Of a stretch of 64,000 nt of DNA, positions 37,409 through 45,043 are shown one piece after another. The notes beneath the pieces were generated by a model. That model had not been told where the DNA came from and did not search any database. It was given only the letters and a program-made list of their open reading frames with translations. Source of the stretch: Litorilituus sediminis (GTDB taxonomy: Bacteria; Pseudomonadota; Gammaproteobacteria; Enterobacterales; Alteromonadaceae); assembly GCF_004295665.1 (NCBI RefSeq), contig NZ_CP034759.1:1550001-1614000 (forward strand), read 5' to 3'. The translations under genes were made by a program, and so were the position numbers. The stretch's first letter is position 1. Each line of letters opens with the position of its first letter.

Positions 37409-38095
37409 TTGAAAGAAATAACAGACGTGACCCAAGCACAAAAAAACATCGATAAAAATAAGCAAGTTAGTTTACTCAGTGGCGTAAATTTAACCTGCAT
37501 TAGAGAAGAGCGTTTATTATTTGACGAGCTCAATCTAGCAATTAATGCCGGTGATATTGTGCAAGTTGAAGGGCCAAACGGCTCAGGAAAAACCAGTTTA
37601 TTACGTATACTGGCCGGTTTATCGCAACCCTATGATGGTGATGTTTGCTTTAAAAACACGCCAATTAGTCATTGTCGTGAAGAATATCATCAGCACTTAC
37701 TCTACTTTGGTCACTTACCCGGCGTAAAAGGTGAGATGAGCGCAGAAGAAAATCTTAACTTTAATCTAGCACTGCACGGCATAGATACCTCACAATGCTT
37801 AGAAAACCTAACCAAAGTCAACTTACTCGGCTTTGAAGATAGCCTAGCATCACACTTAAGTGCAGGCCAACACAGACGCATTGCTTTAGCACGCTTATAC
37901 CAAAGTAGCGCACCAATTTGGATATTAGATGAGCCATTTACCGCCATCGACAAACAAGGTGTTGCCAGTTTAGAAGCGCTTTTTTCGGCACATGCAGCAC
38001 GCGGAGGCTGTGTTATATTAACGACGCATCAAGATTTAATCACCATACCTGCTGAGCAAGTTAAGAAAGTCACCCTAGAATATGCTTTTGAGTAA
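37409..38095 (+). CDS. ccmA: Heme exporter ATPase CcmA
   Basis: CcmA is the ATPase of the CcmABCD complex that releases holo-CcmE from CcmC. Walker A is [18 protein letters not shown], the signature is [13 protein letters not shown], and Walker B is [12 protein letters not shown]. The 228-residue frame begins with TTG at 37409; a GTG at 37427 is another possible start, and neither has a strong ribosome-binding site. It opens the plus-strand ccmABCDE operon, divergent from ccmFGHI. Confidence 0.95.
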   Translation: MKEITDVTQAQKNIDKNKQVSLLSGVNLTCIREERLLFDELNLAINAGDIVQVEGPNGSGKTSLLRILAGLSQPYDGDVCFKNTPISHCREEYHQHLLYFGHLPGVKGEMSAEENLNFNLALHGIDTSQCLENLTKVNLLGFEDSLASHLSAGQHRRIALARLYQSSAPIWILDEPFTAIDKQGVASLEALFSAHAARGGCVILTTHQDLITIPAEQVKKVTLEYAFE

Positions 38096-38114
38096 GCGAT
38101 GAGACATTACGCAG

Positions 38115-38873
38115 ATGAATAGCAAAGCAGAACTAAGCCATAATCAAGAGCACACTATAATGACCAAGCAAAGTGACAAACAACAATCTTTGCCAACACT
38201 GTCTTATCGTCACGCCTTCTTACTGGTATTAAAGCGTGATTTAACCATCGCCTTGCGCCATCGTGATGATATTATCAACCCACTACTATTTTTTATTATT
38301 GTCGTGACTTTATTCCCGCTAGGAATTGGTCCTGAACAGCAAACACTCAGTAGAATTGCCCCTGGTATTATTTGGGTGGCCGCGCTTTTAGCCACGCTAT
38401 TATCGCTTGATAGACTATTTAAATCTGATTACGCTGATGGCTCGTTAGAACAAATGCTACTTAGCCCTCACCCAGTCTTTTTGCTCGTGCTTGCAAAAGT
38501 TATTGCCCACTGGCTAATTACCGGTTTGCCGCTGATTTTTATCGCCCCCTTGCTAGCAGTATTACTCCACTTAGATGAGCAAAGTTATGGCGCGTTAATG
38601 TTAACTCTGCTACTTGGCACGCCGGTATTAAGCTTACTTGGCGCGGTAGGTGTCGCCTTAACGGTTGGCATAAAAAAAGGCGGCGTGTTACTCAGCTTGC
38701 TGGTTTTACCGCTTTATATTCCTGTATTGATTTTTGCCACCAGCGCAATTGATACCGCAGCACTAGGCCTTCCTTATAGCGGACAACTAGCTATTATTGC
38801 AGCACTATTTTTTGGTTCTATTACATTAGCCCCATTTGCTGTTGGGGCAGCTTTAAAAGTGAGTACAAACTAA
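38115..38873 (+). CDS. ccmB: Heme exporter protein CcmB
   Basis: CcmB is the six-helix membrane partner of CcmA. FLLVLKRDLTIALRHRDDIINPLLFF and the SLDRLFKSDYADGSLEQMLLSP segment are family signatures. The frame from 38115 gives 252 residues, longer than the usual 220. The Met at 38160 (MTKQSDKQQS) would give 237 and is also plausible. Its stop overlaps the ccmC start by one base (TAATG). Confidence 0.95.
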   Translation: MNSKAELSHNQEHTIMTKQSDKQQSLPTLSYRHAFLLVLKRDLTIALRHRDDIINPLLFFIIVVTLFPLGIGPEQQTLSRIAPGIIWVAALLATLLSLDRLFKSDYADGSLEQMLLSPHPVFLLVLAKVIAHWLITGLPLIFIAPLLAVLLHLDEQSYGALMLTLLLGTPVLSLLGAVGVALTVGIKKGGVLLSLLVLPLYIPVLIFATSAIDTAALGLPYSGQLAIIAALFFGSITLAPFAVGAALKVSTN

Positions 38874-39619
38874 TGTGGAAATGGTTACATCCTTACGCAA
38901 ACCCTGAAGTATCTTATCACTTCACTGGACGCTTATTACCTTGGTTTAGTGGCTTAGCCGCGATACTGCTTTCAATTGGTCTGGTTTGGGCATTATTATT
39001 CGCACCTGCTGATTATCAGCAAGGGGAAAGTTTCCGCATTTTTTACATTCATGTCCCTGCTGCTTCACTTTCAATGGGCATATATCTGGGTATGGCTATT
39101 GCCGCTTTTTGTAGCCTTGTTTGGCAACTAAAACTGGCTGACGCCTCTGCTGCTGCTATGGCGCCAGTAGGTGCAGTATTCACTGCAATCGCTTTAATTA
39201 CCGGTGCTGCCTGGGGTAAACCTATGTGGGGTACTTGGTGGATTTGGGATGCCAGATTAACCTCAGAGCTTATTTTACTGTTTTTATATTTAGGTGTTAT
39301 CGCCTTACACAGCGCTTTTGAAGATAAAAACTTAGCAGGTAAAGCGGCTGGCATTTTAACCTTAGTAGGCTCAATTAATTTACCTATCATTAAATACTCT
39401 GTTGAGTGGTGGAATACCCTTCATCAAGGCTCAACCGTAAGTAAATTAGGTAAGCCTGCCATGTCGTTAGATATGCTATGGCCTTTCTTATTTTGCTTCT
39501 TAGGTTTTTCAATGTTGGTGGCTGTGATTGTTTGTTTACGCTTTAGAAGTGAAATTTTAGCACGTAATAGTATTCGTCCTTGGGTACGTGAATTAGTTAG
39601 TGAACAAGCAACTAAATAA
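38873..39619 (+). CDS. ccmC: Heme handling protein CcmC
   Basis: CcmC loads heme onto the chaperone CcmE. The 248-residue six-helix protein has the tryptophan-rich WWD motif WGKPMWGTWWIWDARLTSELIL. Two conserved His flank it, in FYIHVPAA and the later VEWWNTLHQG. It is translationally coupled to ccmB. Confidence 0.96.
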   Translation: MWKWLHPYANPEVSYHFTGRLLPWFSGLAAILLSIGLVWALLFAPADYQQGESFRIFYIHVPAASLSMGIYLGMAIAAFCSLVWQLKLADASAAAMAPVGAVFTAIALITGAAWGKPMWGTWWIWDARLTSELILLFLYLGVIALHSAFEDKNLAGKAAGILTLVGSINLPIIKYSVEWWNTLHQGSTVSKLGKPAMSLDMLWPFLFCFLGFSMLVAVIVCLRFRSEILARNSIRPWVRELVSEQATK

Positions 39620-39661
39620 GTTAATTTATAATTAAGGCTAGCGAATAGCTGGAGAGAGCAC

Positions 39662-39889
39662 ATGCAATTTAGTAGTTTTAGTGAATTTATCAATATGGGT
39701 GGTTATGGCTTTTATGTCTGGCTTTCTTTCGGTGTCGCTGCCTTGCTACTTGTTATCCTGTTCTTAGACTCAAAATCAGGACATCAAAGAACCATAAACA
39801 ATATTGCCAAACGCAAGCAACGTGAAGATAAACTGCGCCAAGCGCGTGAGCAACGTAAACAACAGCAAAGCCAGCAAGCAGCGCCTTAA
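39662..39889 (+). CDS. ccmD: Heme exporter protein CcmD
   Basis: CcmD is a small membrane protein that stabilises the CcmC-CcmE and CcmAB interactions. The 75 residues carry the N-terminal FSEFINMGGYGFYVWLSFG signature and one membrane helix. A basic, Gln-rich cytoplasmic tail (RKQREDKLRQAREQRKQQQ) follows. GGAGAGAGCAC precedes the ATG. It lies between ccmC and ccmE as expected. Confidence 0.93.
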   Translation: MQFSSFSEFINMGGYGFYVWLSFGVAALLLVILFLDSKSGHQRTINNIAKRKQREDKLRQAREQRKQQQSQQAAP

Positions 39890-39948
39890 TAGCTTGTTAA
39901 ATAGTTGGCTTACTAACCAGTTTTAAATTTTGTAATTGAGGTAAACCC

Positions 39949-40476
39949 ATGAACCCACGTCGTAAAAAGCGTCTTGCCATAGTAGGCTCAGTGTTGATAG
40001 GCATAGGTGCCGTTGCCGGCCTAGTACTTTTTGCATTAAGCCAAAACATTGATCTTTTCTTTACCCCTTCTGAAATCACTCAAGGTAAAAAAGATACAGG
40101 TATGAAGCCAAGTATTGGTCAACGTATTCGTATTGGTGGCCTAGTTGTACCTGGCTCGGTTAAGCGTGATCCAGAAAGCTTAAAAGTAAGCTTTAAGCTA
40201 TCTGATATGAAAACCCCAATGACTTTTGATGAAGGTGAGCCAAGAATAACTGTGTACTATGAAGGAATCTTGCCTGATTTATTTCGTGAAGGGCAAGGTA
40301 TTGTTGCCAACGGCGAACTGGTTAAACATAACTTAACTGGGCTAAGTGTTGAAGCAACAGAAGTACTTGCTAAGCATGATGAAAACTATATGCCGGCCGA
40401 ATTAGCAGAGGCTGAAGGTAAAGGTCATCACAAAGCAACTTACTCTGAAAAACAGCTAGAGAAAACACCTAACTAG
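39949..40476 (+). CDS. ccmE: Cytochrome c-type biogenesis heme chaperone CcmE
   Basis: CcmE binds heme covalently and carries it to CcmF. It has an N-terminal basic anchor ([20 protein letters not shown]), an OB-fold body ([23 protein letters not shown]) and the heme-binding motif [10 protein letters not shown], where the His forms the covalent bond. The 175 residues fit the family. It ends the ccmABCDE operon. Confidence 0.96.
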   Translation: MNPRRKKRLAIVGSVLIGIGAVAGLVLFALSQNIDLFFTPSEITQGKKDTGMKPSIGQRIRIGGLVVPGSVKRDPESLKVSFKLSDMKTPMTFDEGEPRITVYYEGILPDLFREGQGIVANGELVKHNLTGLSVEATEVLAKHDENYMPAELAEAEGKGHHKATYSEKQLEKTPN

Positions 40477-40480
40477 CAAT

Positions 40481-40512
40481 AAAAAAGCGCTAGCTAAATG
40501 CTTAGCTAGCGC
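40481..40512 (-). terminator. Terminator after the TIGR02922-like gene
   Basis: GCGCTAGCTAA and TTAGCTAGCGC form an 11-bp stem with a four-base loop. The T-run follows on the minus strand, so it mainly serves the gene ending at 40550. It may also end the ccmABCDE transcript from the other side. Confidence 0.75.
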
Positions 40513-40549
40513 AACATATCAAGTCATACTCTTTAAGCAAATTAAGCTA

Positions 40550-40759
40550 CTAATAATCGCTTATTAGCCTATCACCAAGGCTATTGATCACTTCAACATC
40601 ACCTTCACATAGCGCGACAATTGTCTTTCCTTGTTTAAAATCTTGCGGAATAATCATATCGCCGTAGGCATTCACCGCAAAGCTCTTCGTCTTTCGGTAT
40701 AAGGTTAATTCACCATCACTACAATAAATGACTGTTACTTTGCGCTGCGCTTCACACAT
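40550..40759 (-). CDS. TIGR02922-like small protein
   Basis: This 69-residue protein reads VTVIYCSDGELTLYRKTKSF, then NAYGDMIIPQDFKQGKTIVALCEGDVEVIN and LGDRL. It resembles the TIGR02922 family of short proteins, found in several paralogues in Colwellia and Pseudoalteromonas and without known function. It is beta-rich and soluble, with no signal peptide. Only the general family likeness supports this. It faces ccmE and has its own terminator. Confidence 0.6.
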   Translation of the reverse strand: MCEAQRKVTVIYCSDGELTLYRKTKSFAVNAYGDMIIPQDFKQGKTIVALCEGDVEVINSLGDRLISDY

Positions 40760-40793
40760 ATATATTCAACCTCAGCTTCACATAAGCCATGTG

Positions 40794-40899
40794 TTTCTAG
40801 CAGTTATTTTTACTGACTTCTGCGTTACTTTGAAGAGAAATAGCCAGCTATTCCTACTTCAAAAAGCCTTGAATTCAGACAAAAATATCTAGCTAGAAA
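40794..40899. repeat. 106-bp imperfect fold-back
   Basis: Outer arms TTTCTAGCAGTTATTTTTAC at 40794 and, at 40871-40899, GAATTCAGAC through CTAGCTAGAAA are near complements (small bulges). An inner stem of TTTGAAG/CTTCAAA with AATAGC/GCTATT fills the middle. It is a different sequence from the 264-bp repeat. No other copy is visible in the window. Confidence 0.55.
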
Positions 40900-41351
40900 T
40901 AACAAACAACAATAACTTTTTGATTCGGTTAGTTTTAGCACCATTTCTTATGCAAACCTGAGGTTGTTCAGCTAATCATGCTGGTTACCAGTTACGCGTA
41001 TATTTCTATACATGGTCTTAGCACATTATGGTACGACCAGTTAGTCGACAACTAGTACAACCAGAAACCCATATTTAAAACACCAAAAAGCAATAACATG
41101 TATCCTATGTGAATATACTGTTTAACTCAGCAAAAATAAGGCATAAAAAAACCTCGGGCTAGCAAGCTAAACCCGAGGTCGATCAACTGACCGTTTAACG
41201 CACCCTCAACGGCTTAGCTTGTTAAACCACATGAAAGCCTAACAAACTAAACACTAGAGCAGATAACTAAGTAAAACGCCCCCGTAGTACTTAGCTAAAA
41301 ATCACTTGTACCTTAACGACAAGCTTAAATAACAAATAAACAACAAAAACT
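40900..41351. other. Non-coding region downstream of nagP, possible 3' UTR or sRNA
   Basis: No gene is visible. On the minus strand the 200 bases after the nagP stop contain two potential hairpins (CTAAGT/ACTTAG, GTTTAAC/GTTAAAC). They end in a strong terminator at 41144-41180. The rest, 40900-41140, shows nothing recognisable. Confidence 0.35.
41144..41180 (-). terminator. Terminator of the nagK-nagA-nagP transcript
   Basis: On the minus strand ACCTCGGG and CCCGAGGT pair around a loop, and a run of seven T residues follows. It lies about 170 bases beyond the nagP stop, which leaves an unusually long 3' UTR. Confidence 0.75.
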
Positions 41352-42659
41352 TTATTTCCAAGAGCGCATTTTGCAGCCTTTTACTGCATAAAATAAAATA
41401 AACAGATAACAAGGTAGCATAACGATATAACCACCTTGTTGACCCATTGAGGTACCGCTTGCTAAGCCCCAAAATAAAGGACCAAATGCGCCGCCAGAGA
41501 TACCCATCACAAGTAATGCCGAACCAACACTGGTTAACTTGCCCATACCAGAAAGTGCTAATGGAAATACTGCTGGCCAGACAATTGCGTTAGCTAAACC
41601 CAGAAAGGCAATCAAAATTAAGGTATCAGGGAATGCAACATCACCTAAAATAAACGATAAGGCATTAGCAATGGCAAAAGAGTTATTATCCCCTAAGACA
41701 ACACCTAAACTAAGTACTACACCTAAAGCTGCCGAGACCATCAACGCAGTTTGTTGAGAGACATAACGAGGGATTAAGACAATACCTAAGATATAACCAA
41801 TAACCATACAGCCCATAGTATAAGAGGTCATAACACTATAGTTTTCAACACCTAGTGATAGTGCAAAAGTACCTATGGTATCACCTGCAATCACCTCAAC
41901 CGCGACATAGAAAAATAATGCCAGTACACCAAGTGCCAAGTTAGGGTGAGATAAGGCTTCTTTGATATGACCTTTGTTATCGCCCTCATCAGCTTCCTTT
42001 TCTAATTCTGGTAGAGGAGACTTTTTAACCGCAAAACCTAATAAACCAATAAATAGCGCCATACCTAAATACGGGAACACTAAAGCATTTGCCATAGCGT
42101 CAATCTTTTCTTGTGATAAATCACCACTGGCGGTATCACTAAAGCCACTTAAAATCAACGCGGTAAACACAATAGGCGCCACCACACCTGCACCTTTATT
42201 TAAAATTCCCATAATGGAAATACGCGCTGCTGCTGACTCTTCTGGCCCGATACGGACAACGTATGGGTTAACAGCAGTTTGCAATAAGGTTTGCCCTGCC
42301 CCCATAACTAATTGCGCAAATAAAAATAGCGCAAAGACTTGAGTTTTCGCCGCAGGAATAAACAATAATCCGGCAAGCATCATAGTTGCCATACCTAACG
42401 CCATACCATTTTTATAGCCAACTCTGCGGATAATGGCGGCAGAAGGTAATGCGGTAAAAGTAACCGCAATATAAAATGAAAACAGAATTAACGAAGCTTG
42501 AAATGGCGTTAATTGCAAAATTTGTTTTAAATAAGGCATCAATGAGCCATTGAGCCAAGTGGCAAAGCCTAAGATAAAAAACAGCCCTGCCACGATAATC
42601 ATGGGTAAGGCATTACTTTTCTGCTTCTCTTGCTTATCTTGCGTAAGTGACATTTCCAT
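41352..42659 (-). CDS. nagP: N-acetylglucosamine permease NagP (MFS, FucP-like)
   Basis: This 435-residue sugar:H+ symporter-like protein has 12 predicted membrane helices in the FucP branch of the MFS. It shows GFATWLNGSLMPYLKQILQLTPFQASLI near the start and the GQTLLQTAVNPYVVRIGP motif. Shewanella NagP has the same type and imports GlcNAc across the inner membrane. GAGGAAGTT precedes the ATG. It is last in the nagK-nagA-nagP operon, whose context fixes the substrate better than sequence alone does. Confidence 0.9.
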   Translation of the reverse strand: MEMSLTQDKQEKQKSNALPMIIVAGLFFILGFATWLNGSLMPYLKQILQLTPFQASLILFSFYIAVTFTALPSAAIIRRVGYKNGMALGMATMMLAGLLFIPAAKTQVFALFLFAQLVMGAGQTLLQTAVNPYVVRIGPEESAAARISIMGILNKGAGVVAPIVFTALILSGFSDTASGDLSQEKIDAMANALVFPYLGMALFIGLLGFAVKKSPLPELEKEADEGDNKGHIKEALSHPNLALGVLALFFYVAVEVIAGDTIGTFALSLGVENYSVMTSYTMGCMVIGYILGIVLIPRYVSQQTALMVSAALGVVLSLGVVLGDNNSFAIANALSFILGDVAFPDTLILIAFLGLANAIVWPAVFPLALSGMGKLTSVGSALLVMGISGGAFGPLFWGLASGTSMGQQGGYIVMLPCYLFILFYAVKGCKMRSWK

Positions 42660-42720
42660 AACTTCCTCGTAATTATTCGGTTATTGAGTATTTATAATTA
42701 TTGTTATCTTGTATTTGTTT

Positions 42721-43851
42721 TTACAGTGCTTTACCTGAAATCCAGGTTTGTGACACAGTTAAGTCATCATTTAAAATGAGAAAATCTGCTTGCTTACCCA
42801 CTTTCAGTTCACCGCGAACAACCTCTTTACCTTGATAGATATACTGAGCTGGATATAAAGCTGCCATTTTCAACGATTCATCAAGGCTGATACCTAGACC
42901 TTGATAGGTATTTTTTACCGCAGTTGCCATATCAAGTGATGAGCCAGCTAATTCACCCGTGGTTGATGTTAACTTGCCATCTTCCACATATACGGTGCGA
43001 TCATACAAGGCAAACTGAGTTTGCTCTGTTCCTACTGGTGGCATGGCATCAGTCACTAAAAAAACTTTCCCTTGAGGTTTTGCCTTAATTGCGAGCTTAC
43101 AGCTGGCATAATCAACATGGTGACCATCAACGATCAAACCACAACTTGTAGCATCGTTTAATAGTGCACAACCAACAACCCCCGGCTCACGCCCTTGTAG
43201 TGGTGACATGGCATTAAATAAATGAGTAAAACCACTGGCACCGGCATTGACCGCTTGCTCAGCTGTTTGGTAATCCGCATTAGTATGGCCGAGGCAAACC
43301 TTAATGCCGAGCTCAACCATGCGCTGAATTTCTGCTGGCGATACCGTTTCTGGTGCAATAGTTACCATCACCTCACCAATATCTTGGCGAGAAAGCACCT
43401 GCCACTCTTCATCTGAAATTGCTCGAATATAATCCGCGCAATGAGTGCCTTTTTTAGCAACAGATAAGTGCGGCCCTTCAAAATGCACGCCAATAATACC
43501 CGGAACATTTTCTTTAATTGCTTGAGCAATAGCATCGGCAGCTTGTGCCATAACCGACACTTTATCGGTAATTAATGTTGGCAGCATAGCGGTAGTACCA
43601 AACTTGGCATGTGCCGCCATAATAGTTTTTAACTTTGCTACGCTGGGCTGATCATTAAATAAGGCACCGCCACCGCCATTGACTTGCAAATCAATATAAC
43701 CTGGCACAACTAATCCGCTAGCAACAATATCTACTTGGCTGGTATCTTCATCAATAGCCAAAATCTTGCCATCAGCAATAGTTAACACTTGCTCTTGTAA
43801 AAAGCGTTCACCATCAAATAATTTTGGCGTATGAATGCGTAATTGTGTCAT
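42721..43851 (-). CDS. nagA: N-acetylglucosamine-6-phosphate deacetylase NagA
   Basis: NagA hydrolyses GlcNAc-6-P to GlcN-6-P and acetate in the cytoplasm. The 376-residue amidohydrolase has the PGYIDLQVNGGGGALFND segment and the HFEGPHLSVAKKGTH metal region. CLGHTNADYQTAEQAVNAG, FTHLFNAMSPLQGREPG and the catalytic Asp in LVTDAMPPVG follow. AGGATCATAA precedes the ATG. It lies between nagK and nagP. Confidence 0.95.
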   Translation of the reverse strand: MTQLRIHTPKLFDGERFLQEQVLTIADGKILAIDEDTSQVDIVASGLVVPGYIDLQVNGGGGALFNDQPSVAKLKTIMAAHAKFGTTAMLPTLITDKVSVMAQAADAIAQAIKENVPGIIGVHFEGPHLSVAKKGTHCADYIRAISDEEWQVLSRQDIGEVMVTIAPETVSPAEIQRMVELGIKVCLGHTNADYQTAEQAVNAGASGFTHLFNAMSPLQGREPGVVGCALLNDATSCGLIVDGHHVDYASCKLAIKAKPQGKVFLVTDAMPPVGTEQTQFALYDRTVYVEDGKLTSTTGELAGSSLDMATAVKNTYQGLGISLDESLKMAALYPAQYIYQGKEVVRGELKVGKQADFLILNDDLTVSQTWISGKAL

Positions 43852-43911
43852 TTATGATCCTAAAATTATGCTCTATTTAAACTAGTGTTTGAGTATACCA
43901 ACTTAATAGCA

Positions 43912-44814
43912 TTACGCTTGAAGTTTAGCGTGTTGCTTACGGGCAAATAAAACTGAACCAACCTCTGGCGGACTTAACGGCTCAGACAGTTGCGCTTGAA
44001 TCTCTTTTGCAAGCCATGGCTTTAATCGCGGGGTTAAACCGCCAATCATTGACATGCGCTTTGGATTCTTAGCCCAAAGCGTTCTTGCAATACTGTTAAT
44101 GTATTCGGCGCCTTCTTCTACTATACCAAGCGCAACCTTATCGCCTGCTTCAGCAGCATCAAAAACAAGATTCGCCAGTTGTGCATAATAGGTCGCCACT
44201 TTACCTGCGATGGCTTCGACTAATTCGGTATCATCTTTACAATTAAGCTTCTTAAGTAGTACTTGGTTCATGCTTGATGGTTCAATAACACCGTCAATTG
44301 AGAGCAATACATGTTTAGCCGCTTGTAAACCAAACCATGCACCACTGCCTTTATCACCATGTGGGAAACCGTGTGCACCAATAATAAACTCTTCATCGTC
44401 TATGCATGAGAAACCGCACGAACCGGTGCCTGAAATCATTACAGCACCATCTTGGCCTTGATGCGCGCCTAAGCAAGCAATAAGCAAATCTGTTGCTAAA
44501 TACATGTGCTTAAACGGATGTTGCCATGATTGCATTTTGTCAAAGAGTACAGGTAAATTAACGCCTGCTAAACCGACACCAGCTATAAGCTCATTTAATT
44601 CAATATGCGCTAAGCCTGCATCTTCTAAGGCCAGCTTGGCTGATTCGGTAATTGAGTTGGTTGCTTGTTCAAATCCATGTAAAGGGTTACCTGGGCCTGC
44701 AATGCCAGTACCAAGTATTTGGTTATCTTTATTCATAACAATGGCTTTACACTTACTGCCGCCACCATCAATACCTAAAAATAACTCATTGTCTATATCA
44801 CTGCTTTTCAGCAT
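43912..44814 (-). CDS. nagK: GlcNAc kinase NagK (BadF/BadG/BcrA ATPase type)
   Basis: NagK phosphorylates GlcNAc to GlcNAc-6-P. The 300-residue protein has the ASKHA nucleotide-binding phosphate-1 motif LGIDGGGSKCKAIVM. The second motif ISGTGSCGF and the adenosine-region MSMIGGLTPRLKPW follow. It belongs to the BadF/BcrA-type kinases that replace classical NagK in Shewanella. It heads the operon, and a NagR palindrome lies 111 bases upstream of its start. Confidence 0.9.
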   Translation of the reverse strand: MLKSSDIDNELFLGIDGGGSKCKAIVMNKDNQILGTGIAGPGNPLHGFEQATNSITESAKLALEDAGLAHIELNELIAGVGLAGVNLPVLFDKMQSWQHPFKHMYLATDLLIACLGAHQGQDGAVMISGTGSCGFSCIDDEEFIIGAHGFPHGDKGSGAWFGLQAAKHVLLSIDGVIEPSSMNQVLLKKLNCKDDTELVEAIAGKVATYYAQLANLVFDAAEAGDKVALGIVEEGAEYINSIARTLWAKNPKRMSMIGGLTPRLKPWLAKEIQAQLSEPLSPPEVGSVLFARKQHAKLQA

Positions 44815-44924
44815 ACCAACCTCTAACTAACTATGTTGTCTCAATATAGTTTTCACAAACATACTCACCTAATATTTGGGAAAAATATATCGCTCACTTT
44901 TTGATTGTTTTCATCTTATCGCCA

Positions 44925-44942
44925 AATGACAGCGTTGTCATT
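44925..44942. promoter_or_regulatory. NagR operator upstream of nagK
   Basis: AATGACAGCGTTGTCATT is a palindrome with a single central mismatch. It is very close to the NagR motif described in Shewanella GlcNAc regulons. It probably controls nagK-nagA-nagP. Confidence 0.85.
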
Positions 44943-44996
44943 TACTTTTTTTACAAATTCAGCGCTTTTTTTACATTCTGCCAAATAAAAGAAGTA

Positions 44997-45028
44997 ACCA
45001 GTTGATAATTAAATAATTATCAACTGGT
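44997..45028. terminator. Perfect 15-bp inverted repeat after hex
   Basis: ACCAGTTGATAATTA, two bases, then its exact complement TAATTATCAACTGGT, 16 bases past the hexosaminidase stop. On the minus strand a loose T-rich stretch follows, so it is probably a weak terminator. It could also be a protein-binding palindrome. Confidence 0.5.
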
Positions 45029-45043
45029 ATGATTTCGAAAAAC

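Noticed and set aside
32766-40476. Divergent ccmFGHI and ccmABCDE as a rearranged cluster
   Set aside because: A split, divergent ccm set occurs in related marine gammaproteobacteria, and all genes are intact.
44811-44825. ATACCAACC at the nagK start as another copy of the repeat terminus
   Set aside because: Only the first seven bases match, and they include the nagK start codon and ribosome-binding region; the match is too short.
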